From contig VYDD01000019.1 of assembly GCA_009843625.1 (NCBI GenBank), positions 1 through 22,944 on the forward strand: 22,944 nucleotides of DNA. The letters are read 5' to 3'. This document shows, piece after piece, positions 1 to 7,573 of the stretch. The stretch comes from Gammaproteobacteria bacterium. GTDB lineage: Bacteria; Gemmatimonadota; Gemmatimonadetes; Longimicrobiales; Gaopeijiaceae. Both the position numbers and the translations under genes were made by a program. A model generated the notes under the pieces. It had not been told where the DNA came from and searched no databases. It worked only from the letters and a program-made list of their open reading frames with translations. Position 1 is the stretch's first letter, and the number at the start of each line of letters is the position of its first letter.

Positions 1-2
1 TT

Positions 3-569
3 CCCACCCTGCCCGCGCTCCCGCTCCCGGGCCTGTCGGCGCTGCCCGCCCTCGGACCCGCGCTCTTCAGCCAGGCATGGACCACCTACCTGGCCTATCT
101 GCTGGCGCCCGCGCTCTGGTACTACCTGTTTCGCACCCGCTGGGGACTCGAACTGCGGGCCGTGGGCGAAGAGCCGGGCGCGGCCGACGCGGCCGGAATC
201 CGCGTGCGCCGTACCCGCGTCCTGGCGGTGCTCGGCGCGGGCTTCCTGGCGGGTATCGCGGGAGCCCACCTGGCGCTCGCACACGCCGGCACCTTCGCGG
301 AAGGGATGTCGGCGGGCCGCGGCTTCATTGCCATCGCGGTAGTCGTCCTGGGCCGCTGGAATCCCCTCCTCGTTCTTCTCGCCTCCCTGTTCTTCGGCGC
401 GGCCTCGGCGCTCCAGTTCGAGCTGCAGGCGGTGTTCGCGAACGTGCCCTACCAACTCCTCCTGGCGTTCCCCTACCTGCTCACCCTCGCGGCCCTCGCG
501 GGGTGGATCGGCCGGTCCCGGGCGCCCGCGGCCCTCGCGCGTCCGTGGCCCCCGCGGTCCGGCGAGTGA
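3..569 (+). CDS. ABC transporter permease, simple sugar/nucleoside (BMP) type, 3' part
   Basis: This is the C-terminal part of an inner-membrane permease of the BPD_transp_2 family (YufQ/NupQ type), which imports nucleosides or simple sugars together with a BMP-type lipoprotein and a fused ATPase. The frame is open from the window edge, so the N-terminus lies outside. The visible 188 residues contain hydrophobic helices and the family signature region LRAVGEEPGAADAAGI, the cytoplasmic coupling loop, then GFLAGIAGAHLAL and AGRGFIAIAVVVLGRWNP, all typical of this family. It ends in a short basic, proline-rich tail. Its partner genes would lie to the left and are not visible. The family is clear; the substrate cannot be told from this fragment. 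Confidence 0.85.
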   Translation, partial: PTLPALPLPGLSALPALGPALFSQAWTTYLAYLLAPALWYYLFRTRWGLELRAVGEEPGAADAAGIRVRRTRVLAVLGAGFLAGIAGAHLALAHAGTFAEGMSAGRGFIAIAVVVLGRWNPLLVLLASLFFGAASALQFELQAVFANVPYQLLLAFPYLLTLAALAGWIGRSRAPAALARPWPPRSGE

Positions 570-593
570 TCCCGCAGTACCTGCCGCTTCCGG

Positions 594-609
594 GCTGCTT
601 CAGAGCAGC
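594..609. terminator. Stem-loop between convergent genes
   Basis: A perfect 6-bp stem, GCTGCT then loop TCAG then AGCAGC, lies between the permease stop (569) and the vapC end, overlapping the vapC stop codon (600-602). There is no T-tract. It could act as a weak bidirectional terminator or mRNA 3' end. Confidence 0.4.
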
Positions 610-998
610 TCGCATCCGATGCGCGCGATGCGGGTGAAGTGGGCGTCGTGCGTAAGCACCACGCTGGACGTCCGCGCGGCGCACGCCGCGATCCAGACAT
701 CATTCGAGGGCAACGGCGTGCCGGCCCTCCTCAGCTCGGCCACGAATCGCCCGTACGCACGCGCAACCTGGTCGTCTGCAGCGATGATCTCGACAACCGG
801 ATGGGCAAGGAAATCCCTCAAGCGCCGGAGTTCCCGGGGACGGTTCCCCGTGAGCGAATAGCCCGTGTACAGTTCCCCGAGAGCGATCACGGGAAAGCCG
901 ATCCAGCTTGCGCTGTCGATCGCGTCTACGGTCGCCGCGTCGCCGCGCAGGAAGCGGATGTAGGCCGACGTGTCGAGGCAGTAACGGGTCACTTCCAC
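600..998 (-). CDS. vapC: VapC-type PIN-domain toxin ribonuclease
   Basis: This 132-residue protein has the size and layout of a VapC endoribonuclease, which cleaves specific RNAs when its antitoxin is lost. The four acidic PIN residues are visible: Asp9 in CLDTSAY, Glu42 in GELYTGY, Asp100 in SNDVWIAA and Asp118 in THDAHF. Start choice: a GTG at 998 overlaps the end of the upstream antitoxin gene by 10 bases, giving translational coupling. The gene converges on the permease gene with 30 bases between them. The active site looks complete, so the toxin is probably functional. The RNA target cannot be predicted. Confidence 0.9.
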   Translation of the reverse strand: MEVTRYCLDTSAYIRFLRGDAATVDAIDSASWIGFPVIALGELYTGYSLTGNRPRELRRLRDFLAHPVVEIIAADDQVARAYGRFVAELRRAGTPLPSNDVWIAACAARTSSVVLTHDAHFTRIARIGCELL

Positions 999-1234
999 AT
1001 CTCAGGGTCGATCTCACCGAACGGAGCAAGCGCTTCTTCCAGCTCTCGAATGCGCTCCTCGCTCCATCCCCCCGACAGACGGGCAAGACCGTTGGAGCGG
1101 GTCGTTCCGACTCCGAGCCCCTGCCTCAGAAGTTCGATTGCCGTGCGATTCAGCGACTGTCCCCGCCTCCGCTTCTCCCGGTCAAGCGCCGCGGCGAGGT
1201 CGGGAGGGACGTTGCGGAGCGTGATTGCCTTCAT
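989..1234 (-). CDS. vapB: VapB-type ribbon-helix-helix antitoxin
   Basis: This is an 81-residue antitoxin. The N-terminal 45 residues (MKAITLRNVPPDL, then a basic helix and SLNRTAIELLRQGL) match an Arc/FitA-type ribbon-helix-helix DNA-binding fold. The C-terminal tail (WSEERIRELEEAL... to DPEMWK) would wrap around the PIN toxin. The ATG at 1234 is chosen over one 27 bases further out because a GGAG ribosome-binding site (plus-strand CTCC at 1242-1245) sits 7 bases ahead of it. The stop overlaps the vapC start. Such antitoxins usually repress their own promoter as a VapBC complex. Confidence 0.88.
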   Translation of the reverse strand: MKAITLRNVPPDLAAALDREKRRRGQSLNRTAIELLRQGLGVGTTRSNGLARLSGGWSEERIRELEEALAPFGEIDPEMWK

Positions 1235-1290
1235 GGGATGACTCCAAATAAATGCATTCAACTGATGTCATAGGATCGTGTCATGCGTCC
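1235..1290 (-). promoter_or_regulatory. vapBC leader with candidate operator elements
   Basis: This AT-richer leader ahead of vapB holds the GGAG ribosome-binding site (1242-1245 on the complementary strand), the 8-bp palindrome AATGCATT (1251-1258), and two direct copies of ATGACA 13 bp apart (minus strand; plus-strand TGTCAT near 1266 and 1279). Autoregulatory VapBC operators usually sit here. No confident -35/-10 pair is seen. Confidence 0.35.
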
Positions 1291-1440
1291 GGCCAGTCAA
1301 GGAGTGGGCGACCGGATCGGTCGCAGGAGTCGGCAAAACGCCGCGGACCGAGTATCCTTGAAAAGGGGGATTCGGCGCTCCCTGCTCCCCGCGCGCCGCA
1401 CCTGACCTGGCGAGCACCTGAAATCGAAGGAGAGAGGCCC

Positions 1441-2583
1441 ATGAGACGGTTTACATTCGCCTGCATTCAGGGACTCGCGATCCTCGCCGCGAACACGGCG
1501 TGCGCCGCGGCGACACCGGAGATGGCTGCCACGCCGGCGCCGGCCCCCGCGATGCAGTCCGCCGAGACATCGCCCCCAGCCGATGCGGCGGCGGAGGCCG
1601 GGGCGCTTCCCCGGGTGACCATCGTGGCCACGGGAGGAACCATCGCGGGGGTATCCGACACCCGCACCAGCTTCCAGAGCTACCGGGCCGGGTCGCTCGG
1701 CATCGCCGAGATGCTCTCGGAGCTCAGGCCCCAGATCGACGAGGTCGCAGACGTCACCACGGTCCAGTTCGGCAACCGGCCCTCCGGCGGCTACGCGATC
1801 GCCGACTTCTTCGACCTCACCCTCGCCGTCGAGGAAGCGCTCGAGACGGCGGACGCCGTGGTCGTGACCTCCGGCACGGGCAGCATGGACGAGTTCGTCT
1901 ACTGGCGCGACCTGACCGGGCAGAGCCGGTAGCCTGTCGTCAGCACCGGCGGGATGCGGCCCTGGACCGTCATCGGCACCGACGCGCACGCCAACCTGTT
2001 CAACGCCATCGTGCTGGCCGCCAGCGGCGAGACCCGCTGTTTCGGCACCGTGCTCATGCTCAACGACGAATTCCACGCCGCCAAGGAGGCATGGAAGGGC
2101 GACGCGTACCGGATGGACACCTTCGTGTCGCGCGAGCTCGGAAACCTGGGCTTCATCGACGAACTGGACGTGCGAACCTATCGAGCTCCCCCGCGTGTAC
2201 AGCATTGTGCCGATCCCGAGCGGTGGATGACCCCCTTCGACCTGAATGCGATCTCGAAGGATGACCTGCCCCGAGTCGAGGTCCTCATGGGATACCAGGG
2301 CGCCGGGCTGGATGAGGCCATCACGGCGTGGGCCGAAGCCGGGGTCCGGGGCATCGTGCTCGCCGGGGGCCGCGGATCCGGGGAGGTGCAGGAGAAGGCC
2401 GAGGAGATGGGGGTGGTCTTCCGGCGCACCCATCGCTTCCGCACCGGCACCGACAACCTCTACCCGCAGAAGGCAAGGCTGCTGCTGCTGCTGTCGCTCG
2501 CCTTCACCGACGACGCCGAGCAGGTAGACGCCTGGTTCGACGAGCTGGGCGGGGCTGAATTCGAGATCGATCCGGGGAGGTAA
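1441..2583 (+). pseudogene. Exported L-asparaginase, interrupted by an amber codon
   Basis: This frame encodes a type II L-asparaginase-like protein (asparagine to aspartate plus ammonia). It has a signal peptide (MRRFTFACIQ..., about 22 residues), an Ala/Pro linker, and the nucleophile motif ATGGTIAG (about 63-70). Later come NDEF...AWKGDAYRMDTF with the expected lysine, and the family C-terminus NLYPQKARLLL. An in-frame TAG at 1930-1932 falls between TGQSR and PVVSTGGMRPW, where relatives normally have a lysine; AAG to TAG would be one substitution. The second active-site motif, normally THGTDT, reads TSGTGSMDE, so its aspartate is missing. The gene has a good AAGGAGAG ribosome-binding site just upstream and its own terminator. 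It is either a recent pseudogene or carries an assembly error at the stop. The missing aspartate argues for real decay or a changed function. Confidence 0.75.
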
Positions 2584-2600
2584 CAACCCGGGGGCCGGTC

Positions 2601-2627
2601 CGCGTGTCCCTTGGGAGACGCGCTTTT
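2601..2627 (+). terminator. Intrinsic terminator after the asparaginase gene
   Basis: The arms CGCGTGTCCC (2601-2610) and GGGAGACGCG (2613-2622) pair at 9 of 10 positions and are followed directly by CTTTT. It lies 18 bases after the asparaginase stop, the classic arrangement of a rho-independent terminator. It also shows that the next gene must start further downstream. Confidence 0.72.
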
Positions 2628-2694
2628 CCCCGCTGACGTGCCGGGCTACGTTGCGGGCTCAATTGCCGTGCGCATGACCAAAGGATGTCTCCAG

Positions 2695-5454
2695 ATGCCT
2701 CGATTTCCACTTCTGATTCCCGCCGCCCTGGTGGCCGCATTGGTCGCCGGATCCGCCCCGGCCGCCGTTCCCGCGCTCGCCCAGGCACCCCCGGACGACC
2801 GGGGCACGGTCGCGGTCGGGCTTCTGCTGCGCGAGCTGGACGGCGTGAAGCGGGTGCTGATGACAGCCGCGCACCCGGATGACGAGGACACCAACACGAT
2901 CACCACCCTCGCCCGCGGCATGGGCGCGCGCACGGCCTATTTGGCGCTCACCCGGGGCGAGGGCGGCCAGAACCTCATCGGCACCGAGTTCTGGGAAGGC
3001 CTGGGGATCATCCGCAGCAACGAGCTCGTGGCCGCGCGCGCGATCGACGGCGGCGAGCAGTTCTTCACGCGGGCCATCGACTTCGGCTTCTCGAAGTCCG
3101 CGGACGAGACGCTTTCCAAGTGGCCGCGCGAGGAGATTCTCGGGGATGTGGTTTGGGCCATCCGGCGTTTCCGGCCGCAGGTCATCGTCTCGGTGTTCAG
3201 CGGTACGCCCAGGGACGGTCACGGTCAGCATCAGGTAGCGGGCATTCTAACGCACGAGGCCTTCGACGTGGCCGCGGACCCGACCCGCTTTCCGGAACAA
3301 CTCGGCGACGGCATCGAGCCTTGGCAGGCGGACAAGCTCTACCTGGCGCGGGGCGGATTCGTCGGAGGCGAGTCGGTGACGCTGCAACCGGGGACCTTCG
3401 ATCCGCTCCTGGCTCGCTCCTATCTCCAGGTCTCGATGGATTCGCGCAGCCAGCACCGTTCCCAGGACATGGGATCGGCGCAGCCGATGGGACCGCGGCA
3501 GTCGATCCTGGCGCTGGTGAAGACGGCGGAGGGAGTCGACGGCACCGGCAGCTTCTTCGCAGGCGTCGATACGACCTTCGCGGGGCTCATCGCGCAGGCC
3601 GTACCGCCGAGCGAGGCATCCCAGGAGGAGATCGAGACCTATCGGGCAGCCATCGGCGTCGCCGAGGCTTCGCTGGATGCGATGGCGCCGGAGCAGGCCG
3701 CGCCGGCGCTGGCGCGCGCCCTCGAGACGCTGGAGCGGATCATCGAGCGCGCCGGCGGCCCGAACGCGCCCCCCGAGGTCACCGAAGCACTCGCACGCCG
3801 GCATGACCTGGTGCGCAAGGCCCTTCTCGCCTCCTCCGCAGTGCTGACGCAGGTGCGCGCGAGCGACGACCTGGTGGTGCCCGGCGAGTCCTTCGAGGTA
3901 CGGGTCGATCTCTGGAACGCCGGACCCTATCGGGTCGAGGGAGCCGGACCGGGGCTGGCGCTCCCGGAGGGCTGGAGCGCGGACCTGCTCGCGGGCAGAA
4001 CCGTCGACACCGGCGGGTTCGGTCCCCGCCGGACCTCGCTGACGACGGTTTCCGGCACCTCGGAGACGCTCGCGCCGGGCGAGATCCGCCGCTGGGTGTT
4101 CCGCGTGGACGTGCCCGCGGACGCCGACCCCTCCCGCCGCTACTACATGCGTGAACCCCGGGAGGGCGACATCTACGCCTGGCCGGACGACTGGCAGCTG
4201 CGCGGCCTGCCCCACGATCCCCCCGTGGTGACCGGCGGCGCGCGCTTCGAGCTGGTCATGGACGGCGGTCCGACCGGTTCGCCCACCCGGATGGCCCTCG
4301 CCAGCGACGACGCGGCCCGCTACTACGGGGTCGACCCCGCCCAGGGCGAGTTCACCAAGCCGCTGCTGGTGGTGCCCGCCGTGTCGGTCACGGTCGCGCC
4401 CGCACAGATGGTATGGCCGCTCGGCGACACGGGAGCGCGCTCCGTCAGTATCCGCGTCCGCAACGAGGCACGGGAGGGTGTCACCGGTAACCTCGCCCTG
4501 GAGGGAGCGGGGTGGTCGGTCGCGCCCGCCTCCGTCCCGGTGGAACTCGCCTCACCCGGCACCGAGCGCACCTACACGCTCACCGTGGCCCCCGAGGCGG
4601 GCCGGGGTGTCGGCCGCGACCGGCTGACCGCCATGGTGCGCGCCGCCGACGGCCGCGCCTGGAGCGAGCGCGTCGAGCTCATCGACTACCCGCACATCGA
4701 GCGGGCGGCCCAGTTCCACCCGGCGGAGCTGCGCACTTCCATCTTCCCGGTCACCCTGCCCGAGGGCCGGCGTGTCGGATACATCATGGGCACGGGAGAT
4801 TCCGGCCCCGATGCGCTCGCCTCCCTCGGCTTCGAGGTGGAGATGCTGGGGCCGGCCGATGTGCTTGCCGGTGACTTTGCGCGCTTCGACGTCCTCGTGC
4901 TGGGTGTGCGCGCCTACGCGGCCCGCGATGACCTGGCGGCCGCCAACGAGGCGGTCCTCGACTTCGCACGCGCTGGGGGCACCGTGGTGACCCAGTACAA
5001 CCAGTACGCGTTTCCGGCGAGCGGCCACGCGCCCTACCCGGTAACGATCTCGCGACCGCACGACCGCATCACCGACGAGAACGCCGCCGTCACCTTCCTG
5101 CATCCCGCAGCCCCGGTGCTGAACACGCCCAACCAAATCAGCGATGCCGACTTCGAGGGCTGGAGGCAGGAGCGCGGCCTCTACATGCTGAACACCTGGG
5201 ACCCGGCCTTCACACCCGTGCTCTCCATGGCCGATCCAGGCGAGGCCCCCAAGGAGGGCTCGCTATTGATCGCCCCTCTCGGAGAAGGCGTGTACATCTA
5301 TACCGGCCTCGCCCTCTTCCGGCAGTTCGGCGACGGCGTCCCGGGCGCGTATCGCCTGTTCGCCAACCTGGTCTCGCTCGACGGCCCGACCTGGCGACAG
5401 TACATAACGCCGGTCCCAGACGCGGACGGGGGCGAGGCTTCCGGCTCCCGATGA
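2695..5454 (+). CDS. Exported PIG-L/LmbE-type deacetylase with C-terminal GATase-like domain
   Basis: This 919-residue protein has a signal peptide (MPRFPLLIPAALVAALVAGS..., cleaved near the LAQA at about 31) and a PIG-L/LmbE zinc deacetylase domain (about 45-300). Ligand and base motifs are visible: AAHPDDED (His60, Asp62, Asp63) and HGQH (176-179). Family members remove N-acetyl groups from GlcNAc-type substrates. The middle (about 385-700) is beta-rich and Ig-like. The C-terminus (about 700-910: RVGYIMGTGDSG, FDVLVLGVRAY, GGTVVTQYNQYAFP, GEGVYIYTGLALFRQF) looks like a class I glutamine-amidotransferase-like fold without an obvious catalytic Cys. The start at 2695 has AAAGGA 9 bases upstream; earlier in-frame starts fall in or next to the terminator. 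It is probably periplasmic. The glycan substrate is unknown. Confidence 0.85.
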   Translation: MPRFPLLIPAALVAALVAGSAPAAVPALAQAPPDDRGTVAVGLLLRELDGVKRVLMTAAHPDDEDTNTITTLARGMGARTAYLALTRGEGGQNLIGTEFWEGLGIIRSNELVAARAIDGGEQFFTRAIDFGFSKSADETLSKWPREEILGDVVWAIRRFRPQVIVSVFSGTPRDGHGQHQVAGILTHEAFDVAADPTRFPEQLGDGIEPWQADKLYLARGGFVGGESVTLQPGTFDPLLARSYLQVSMDSRSQHRSQDMGSAQPMGPRQSILALVKTAEGVDGTGSFFAGVDTTFAGLIAQAVPPSEASQEEIETYRAAIGVAEASLDAMAPEQAAPALARALETLERIIERAGGPNAPPEVTEALARRHDLVRKALLASSAVLTQVRASDDLVVPGESFEVRVDLWNAGPYRVEGAGPGLALPEGWSADLLAGRTVDTGGFGPRRTSLTTVSGTSETLAPGEIRRWVFRVDVPADADPSRRYYMREPREGDIYAWPDDWQLRGLPHDPPVVTGGARFELVMDGGPTGSPTRMALASDDAARYYGVDPAQGEFTKPLLVVPAVSVTVAPAQMVWPLGDTGARSVSIRVRNEAREGVTGNLALEGAGWSVAPASVPVELASPGTERTYTLTVAPEAGRGVGRDRLTAMVRAADGRAWSERVELIDYPHIERAAQFHPAELRTSIFPVTLPEGRRVGYIMGTGDSGPDALASLGFEVEMLGPADVLAGDFARFDVLVLGVRAYAARDDLAAANEAVLDFARAGGTVVTQYNQYAFPASGHAPYPVTISRPHDRITDENAAVTFLHPAAPVLNTPNQISDADFEGWRQERGLYMLNTWDPAFTPVLSMADPGEAPKEGSLLIAPLGEGVYIYTGLALFRQFGDGVPGAYRLFANLVSLDGPTWRQYITPVPDADGGEASGSR

Positions 5455-5480
5455 GCGCGCCAGGTACGGAGGACCTCGAA

Positions 5481-5984
5481 TTGCGTAGAATACGTAAAAT
5501 GCACAAACCGCCATTGGCGGGACTGCTGTTGGCGATCGCCGTGCTCGTCTCCGGGATCCCGACGCACGCCCAGACTCCGGTCTGGTCGGCAACGCTCACC
5601 GTGGCTCGAACAAATGCCGCGGACGCGGTCGGCTATTGTCAGGGCGCAGCCAATTGCAGCGGGGAAACGGCGCACTACGGCGAGCTGAGCGAACCGGGGT
5701 TCTCGATCGGCGAGACGGGCTACACCGTCACCAGCATCCGCTGGGGAGCCGGCGGGGAGGGCTACATCCACCTCACCCTGGACAGTGCCCTGTCCGACGA
5801 GGATGTGGCGTCGCTCGTGCTCCAGCTCGATGACATCAGCCTCAGCCTGGCGGAGGCCCGAGTAAACGAGCCTGCGGAACATGACTTCACCGCCAATTAC
5901 ACCTGGGACGGCAGCGGTCCTGTTCCGGATGAGGGGGCCTCGGTCAGCGTGAGTCTCGGCGGGGGCCCAGGGCCCATCAGGTAG
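5481..5984 (+). CDS. Small secreted beta-domain protein (WSATLTV type)
   Basis: This is a 167-residue secreted protein. I place the start at TTG 5481 because GGAGGA (5468-5473) sits 7 bases ahead. This gives a strongly basic N-region (RRIRKMHK), a hydrophobic core (LAGLLLAIAVLVSG) and a cleavage site near THAQ. In-frame ATGs at 5451 (overlapping the previous stop) and 5499 are alternatives. The mature part begins VWSATLTVART and runs through a GYTVTSIRW segment, LTLDSALSDEDVASLVLQLDD and EGASVSVSLG. I know this as a beta-sandwich unit usually repeated in large bacterial surface proteins; here it stands alone. Two cysteines (YCQGAANC) could form a disulfide. It lies directly behind the PIG-L gene, so the two may be co-transcribed. 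The function is unknown. Confidence 0.75.
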   Translation: MRRIRKMHKPPLAGLLLAIAVLVSGIPTHAQTPVWSATLTVARTNAADAVGYCQGAANCSGETAHYGELSEPGFSIGETGYTVTSIRWGAGGEGYIHLTLDSALSDEDVASLVLQLDDISLSLAEARVNEPAEHDFTANYTWDGSGPVPDEGASVSVSLGGGPGPIR

Positions 5985-6076
5985 AAGGGTCGTGCGCGGC
6001 TCCCGCCAAGCCTTACGTAACGTCAGGCGTGTGGTTGCCCAAATCGCGGCAAGCCACTCCGCCGGGTAGGCGTCTT

Positions 6077-6193
6077 TCAACCCCGCGAGCCAAGCTCTCG
6101 GGCTGAGCATGGCCCGTCGGCAAGGTTCCGCTTCGGCGTGATCCAGCCGAAAAGAAGCTCGTTGCCGTCAAGATCGAGCACCGGGATCCGAGG
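6077..6193 (-). pseudogene. Remnant resembling a VOC/glyoxalase-fold C-terminus
   Basis: Between two stops the minus strand reads PRIPVLDLDGNELLFGWITP. This resembles the last strand of VOC-superfamily proteins (bleomycin-resistance/glyoxalase type), which usually shows a DPDGN-E-L-FG pattern. No start codon and no upstream half of the domain are found, so it would be a decayed fragment. The surrounding 5985-6276 stretch holds no other gene I can support. The similarity rests on one short motif. Confidence 0.3.
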
Positions 6194-6233
6194 TCAACGC
6201 GGTCCGACTTCCCCTCGCCGATGCTGCCTTTTT

Positions 6234-6246
6234 CACGGCCCCCGTG
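6234..6246. terminator. Short stem-loop beside a T5 run between convergent genes
   Basis: CACGG, loop CCC, CCGTG follows TTTTT (6229-6233) between the secreted protein gene (ends 5984) and the HEPN gene (ends 6277, minus). The T-run is on the wrong side of the hairpin for plus-strand termination and reads as A on the minus strand, so this is at best a weak 3'-end structure. Confidence 0.25.
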
Positions 6247-6276
6247 CTGCTCTGCTGCCCGCAGGATGCGCTCAAG

Positions 6277-7005
6277 TCAGAACTTCGAGTACACGTTGAG
6301 AATCAGTGATTCGACATGGGCAGCAGCCTTGGCTTCGCCCACCTGCAGCGAGTTCGGATGGCCGCATCCGTTCCGCAGCTTTAGGGCGTTTTCGAGTTCC
6401 TGCTTCACGCTCTTGCCGACTACCGATATCGACTCAAGTATGAGCAGGAAGTCAGCTTCACGAGCGCGACTCAGGTCATCTGCGGTTCGAGCCGGCTTCC
6501 ACTTCTTGACGCGTCGGCCAGCCTCCCGGTTGAAGTCTTGAAGCCGCATGCGAACCACATATTGCTGCAGTACCGAAACGGCTCCCACCCAACTCAGCAC
6601 GATGGCAGCCCGGAATAGCGCGTTCTCCAGGCACTGAACAGCCTCATCGACGAATCTTCGGGTGGTGTCGTCTTGAATCGCACCGAGGTGATGCCTCAGC
6701 GCCACCGCGACGCGGTTTGCACGTCCGATAACGACCGATCCGGCGAGTTCTCCGACCCTGACCTGCCCAGCGCTGGTAAGTTCCCACCCTGCTTTCGTAC
6801 GGATCGCTAGTCCTTGAAGCTGCGACAACAACTGAGAAATGTTCCAGCGTGCAGCGTCTGGCAGGCCCAACGCGATGGCCGTTTCTCGGATGTCCTTGAC
6901 CTGACGGGGCTCCAGCGGTTCTCTCGCGAGACAGAGCAGCACCTTCTCGCCACGCGTGTGATCTGGTGTGGGCAGCAGGTCCTTCAGGTTGCCGGTCCTC
7001 AGCAT
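6277..7005 (-). CDS. HEPN-like protein with RxxxxH motif and N-terminal winged-helix-like region
   Basis: This 242-residue protein is second in a two-gene operon. The C-terminal two thirds (about 112-242) is all-helical and contains LRNGCGHPNS, where Arg211 and His216 form the R-x4-H catalytic pattern of HEPN ribonucleases. The helix around FRAAIVLSWVGAVSVL would pack the dimer. Residues about 20-90 look like a winged-helix module (ALGLPDAARWNISQLLSQL, then AGWELTSAGQVRVGEL). HEPN proteins commonly serve as RNase toxins or abortive-infection effectors. I know this sequence type as a widespread uncharacterised family, not a named system. No MNT nucleotidyltransferase partner is present; the 168-residue protein 46 bases upstream takes that place. 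Base composition is visibly less GC-rich than the flanks, which suggests transfer. Confidence 0.72.
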   Translation of the reverse strand: MLRTGNLKDLLPTPDHTRGEKVLLCLAREPLEPRQVKDIRETAIALGLPDAARWNISQLLSQLQGLAIRTKAGWELTSAGQVRVGELAGSVVIGRANRVAVALRHHLGAIQDDTTRRFVDEAVQCLENALFRAAIVLSWVGAVSVLQQYVVRMRLQDFNREAGRRVKKWKPARTADDLSRAREADFLLILESISVVGKSVKQELENALKLRNGCGHPNSLQVGEAKAAAHVESLILNVYSKF

Positions 7006-7051
7006 GAGTCACCCATCGTGGCCTCGCTGGGCAGGCCGATATCGGAAGTTC

Positions 7052-7558
7052 TCATGACTTCCCGAGCATCTGGGACACGGCGTCTATACCCGAGCTGGTG
7101 AGCTTGTATCGGTTGCGAGACTGCCTCGCCGAGCCCTCCTTGCGAACCTTCATCACGAGCTTCGGGGTGCGGTTCATGAGCCTGCCCAGATCCCTGGTTA
7201 TGTTGGACGCCGGATACCCCAAGTGCTTCAACTCTCGATTGAGCGGACCGCTGCCGAATGTTTCTTGGCCCTTTTCCACTTGAAGCCAGTACCCAGCCAC
7301 GAGCGCTCGATCCAACCCGGTATCCGGGCTGGCCGCCTCGAAGAGATCATAGAACTCCGCAAATCCAGGTGGGCATGGAGATTCCTCGACATCGTTCGGC
7401 ACTGCCCCCTCGCTCCTGCGAGGCTCGGCGACGGCTGGCTGAGCTGCGGTATACCGTTGCTGCGCCCAGTGCAGTACGCGGGCCACCTGTGCCTCCTCAA
7501 GGTCTTCCAACGCGGCCACGATGGCTGACATGGCCGTAATCTCGGGGTCTGATGACAT
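7052..7558 (-). CDS. Uncharacterised protein with C-terminal winged-helix-like region, first gene of the HEPN operon
   Basis: This 168-residue protein is not a named family to me. It has an N-terminal helix (about 8-33: MSAIVAALEDLEEAQVARVL then HWAQQRY), a Pro/Ala-rich acidic linker (about 36-62), and a C-terminal domain (about 63-168). That domain contains PLNRELKHLGYPASNITRDL, a strongly basic hairpin (VMKVRKEGSARQSRNRYKLT) and a final helix, consistent with a winged-helix DNA- or RNA-binding fold. The ATG at 7558 is chosen because GGGAG (plus-strand CTCCC, 7567-7571) lies 8 bases upstream. It precedes the HEPN gene by 46 bases on the same strand. It could be the antitoxin, sensor or repressor of the pair; this is inference. 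Confidence 0.7.
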   Translation of the reverse strand: MSSDPEITAMSAIVAALEDLEEAQVARVLHWAQQRYTAAQPAVAEPRRSEGAVPNDVEESPCPPGFAEFYDLFEAASPDTGLDRALVAGYWLQVEKGQETFGSGPLNRELKHLGYPASNITRDLGRLMNRTPKLVMKVRKEGSARQSRNRYKLTSSGIDAVSQMLGKS

Positions 7559-7573
7559 AACGTCAACTCCCAT

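Noticed and set aside
2479..2494. CTG trinucleotide run
   Set aside because: Five CTG units encode a leucine stretch in the conserved asparaginase C-terminus (KARLLLLL). There is no sign of phase variation.
1297..2586. 429-codon minus-strand frame across the asparaginase gene
   Set aside because: It is tempting because the sense gene is interrupted, but the sense frame holds the asparaginase motifs on both sides of the stop and the antisense frame has no recognisable domain.
6229..6246. Full intrinsic terminator between 5984 and 6277
   Set aside because: The T5 run precedes rather than follows the stem on the plus strand and reads as A5 after it on the minus strand, so it does not fit either gene.
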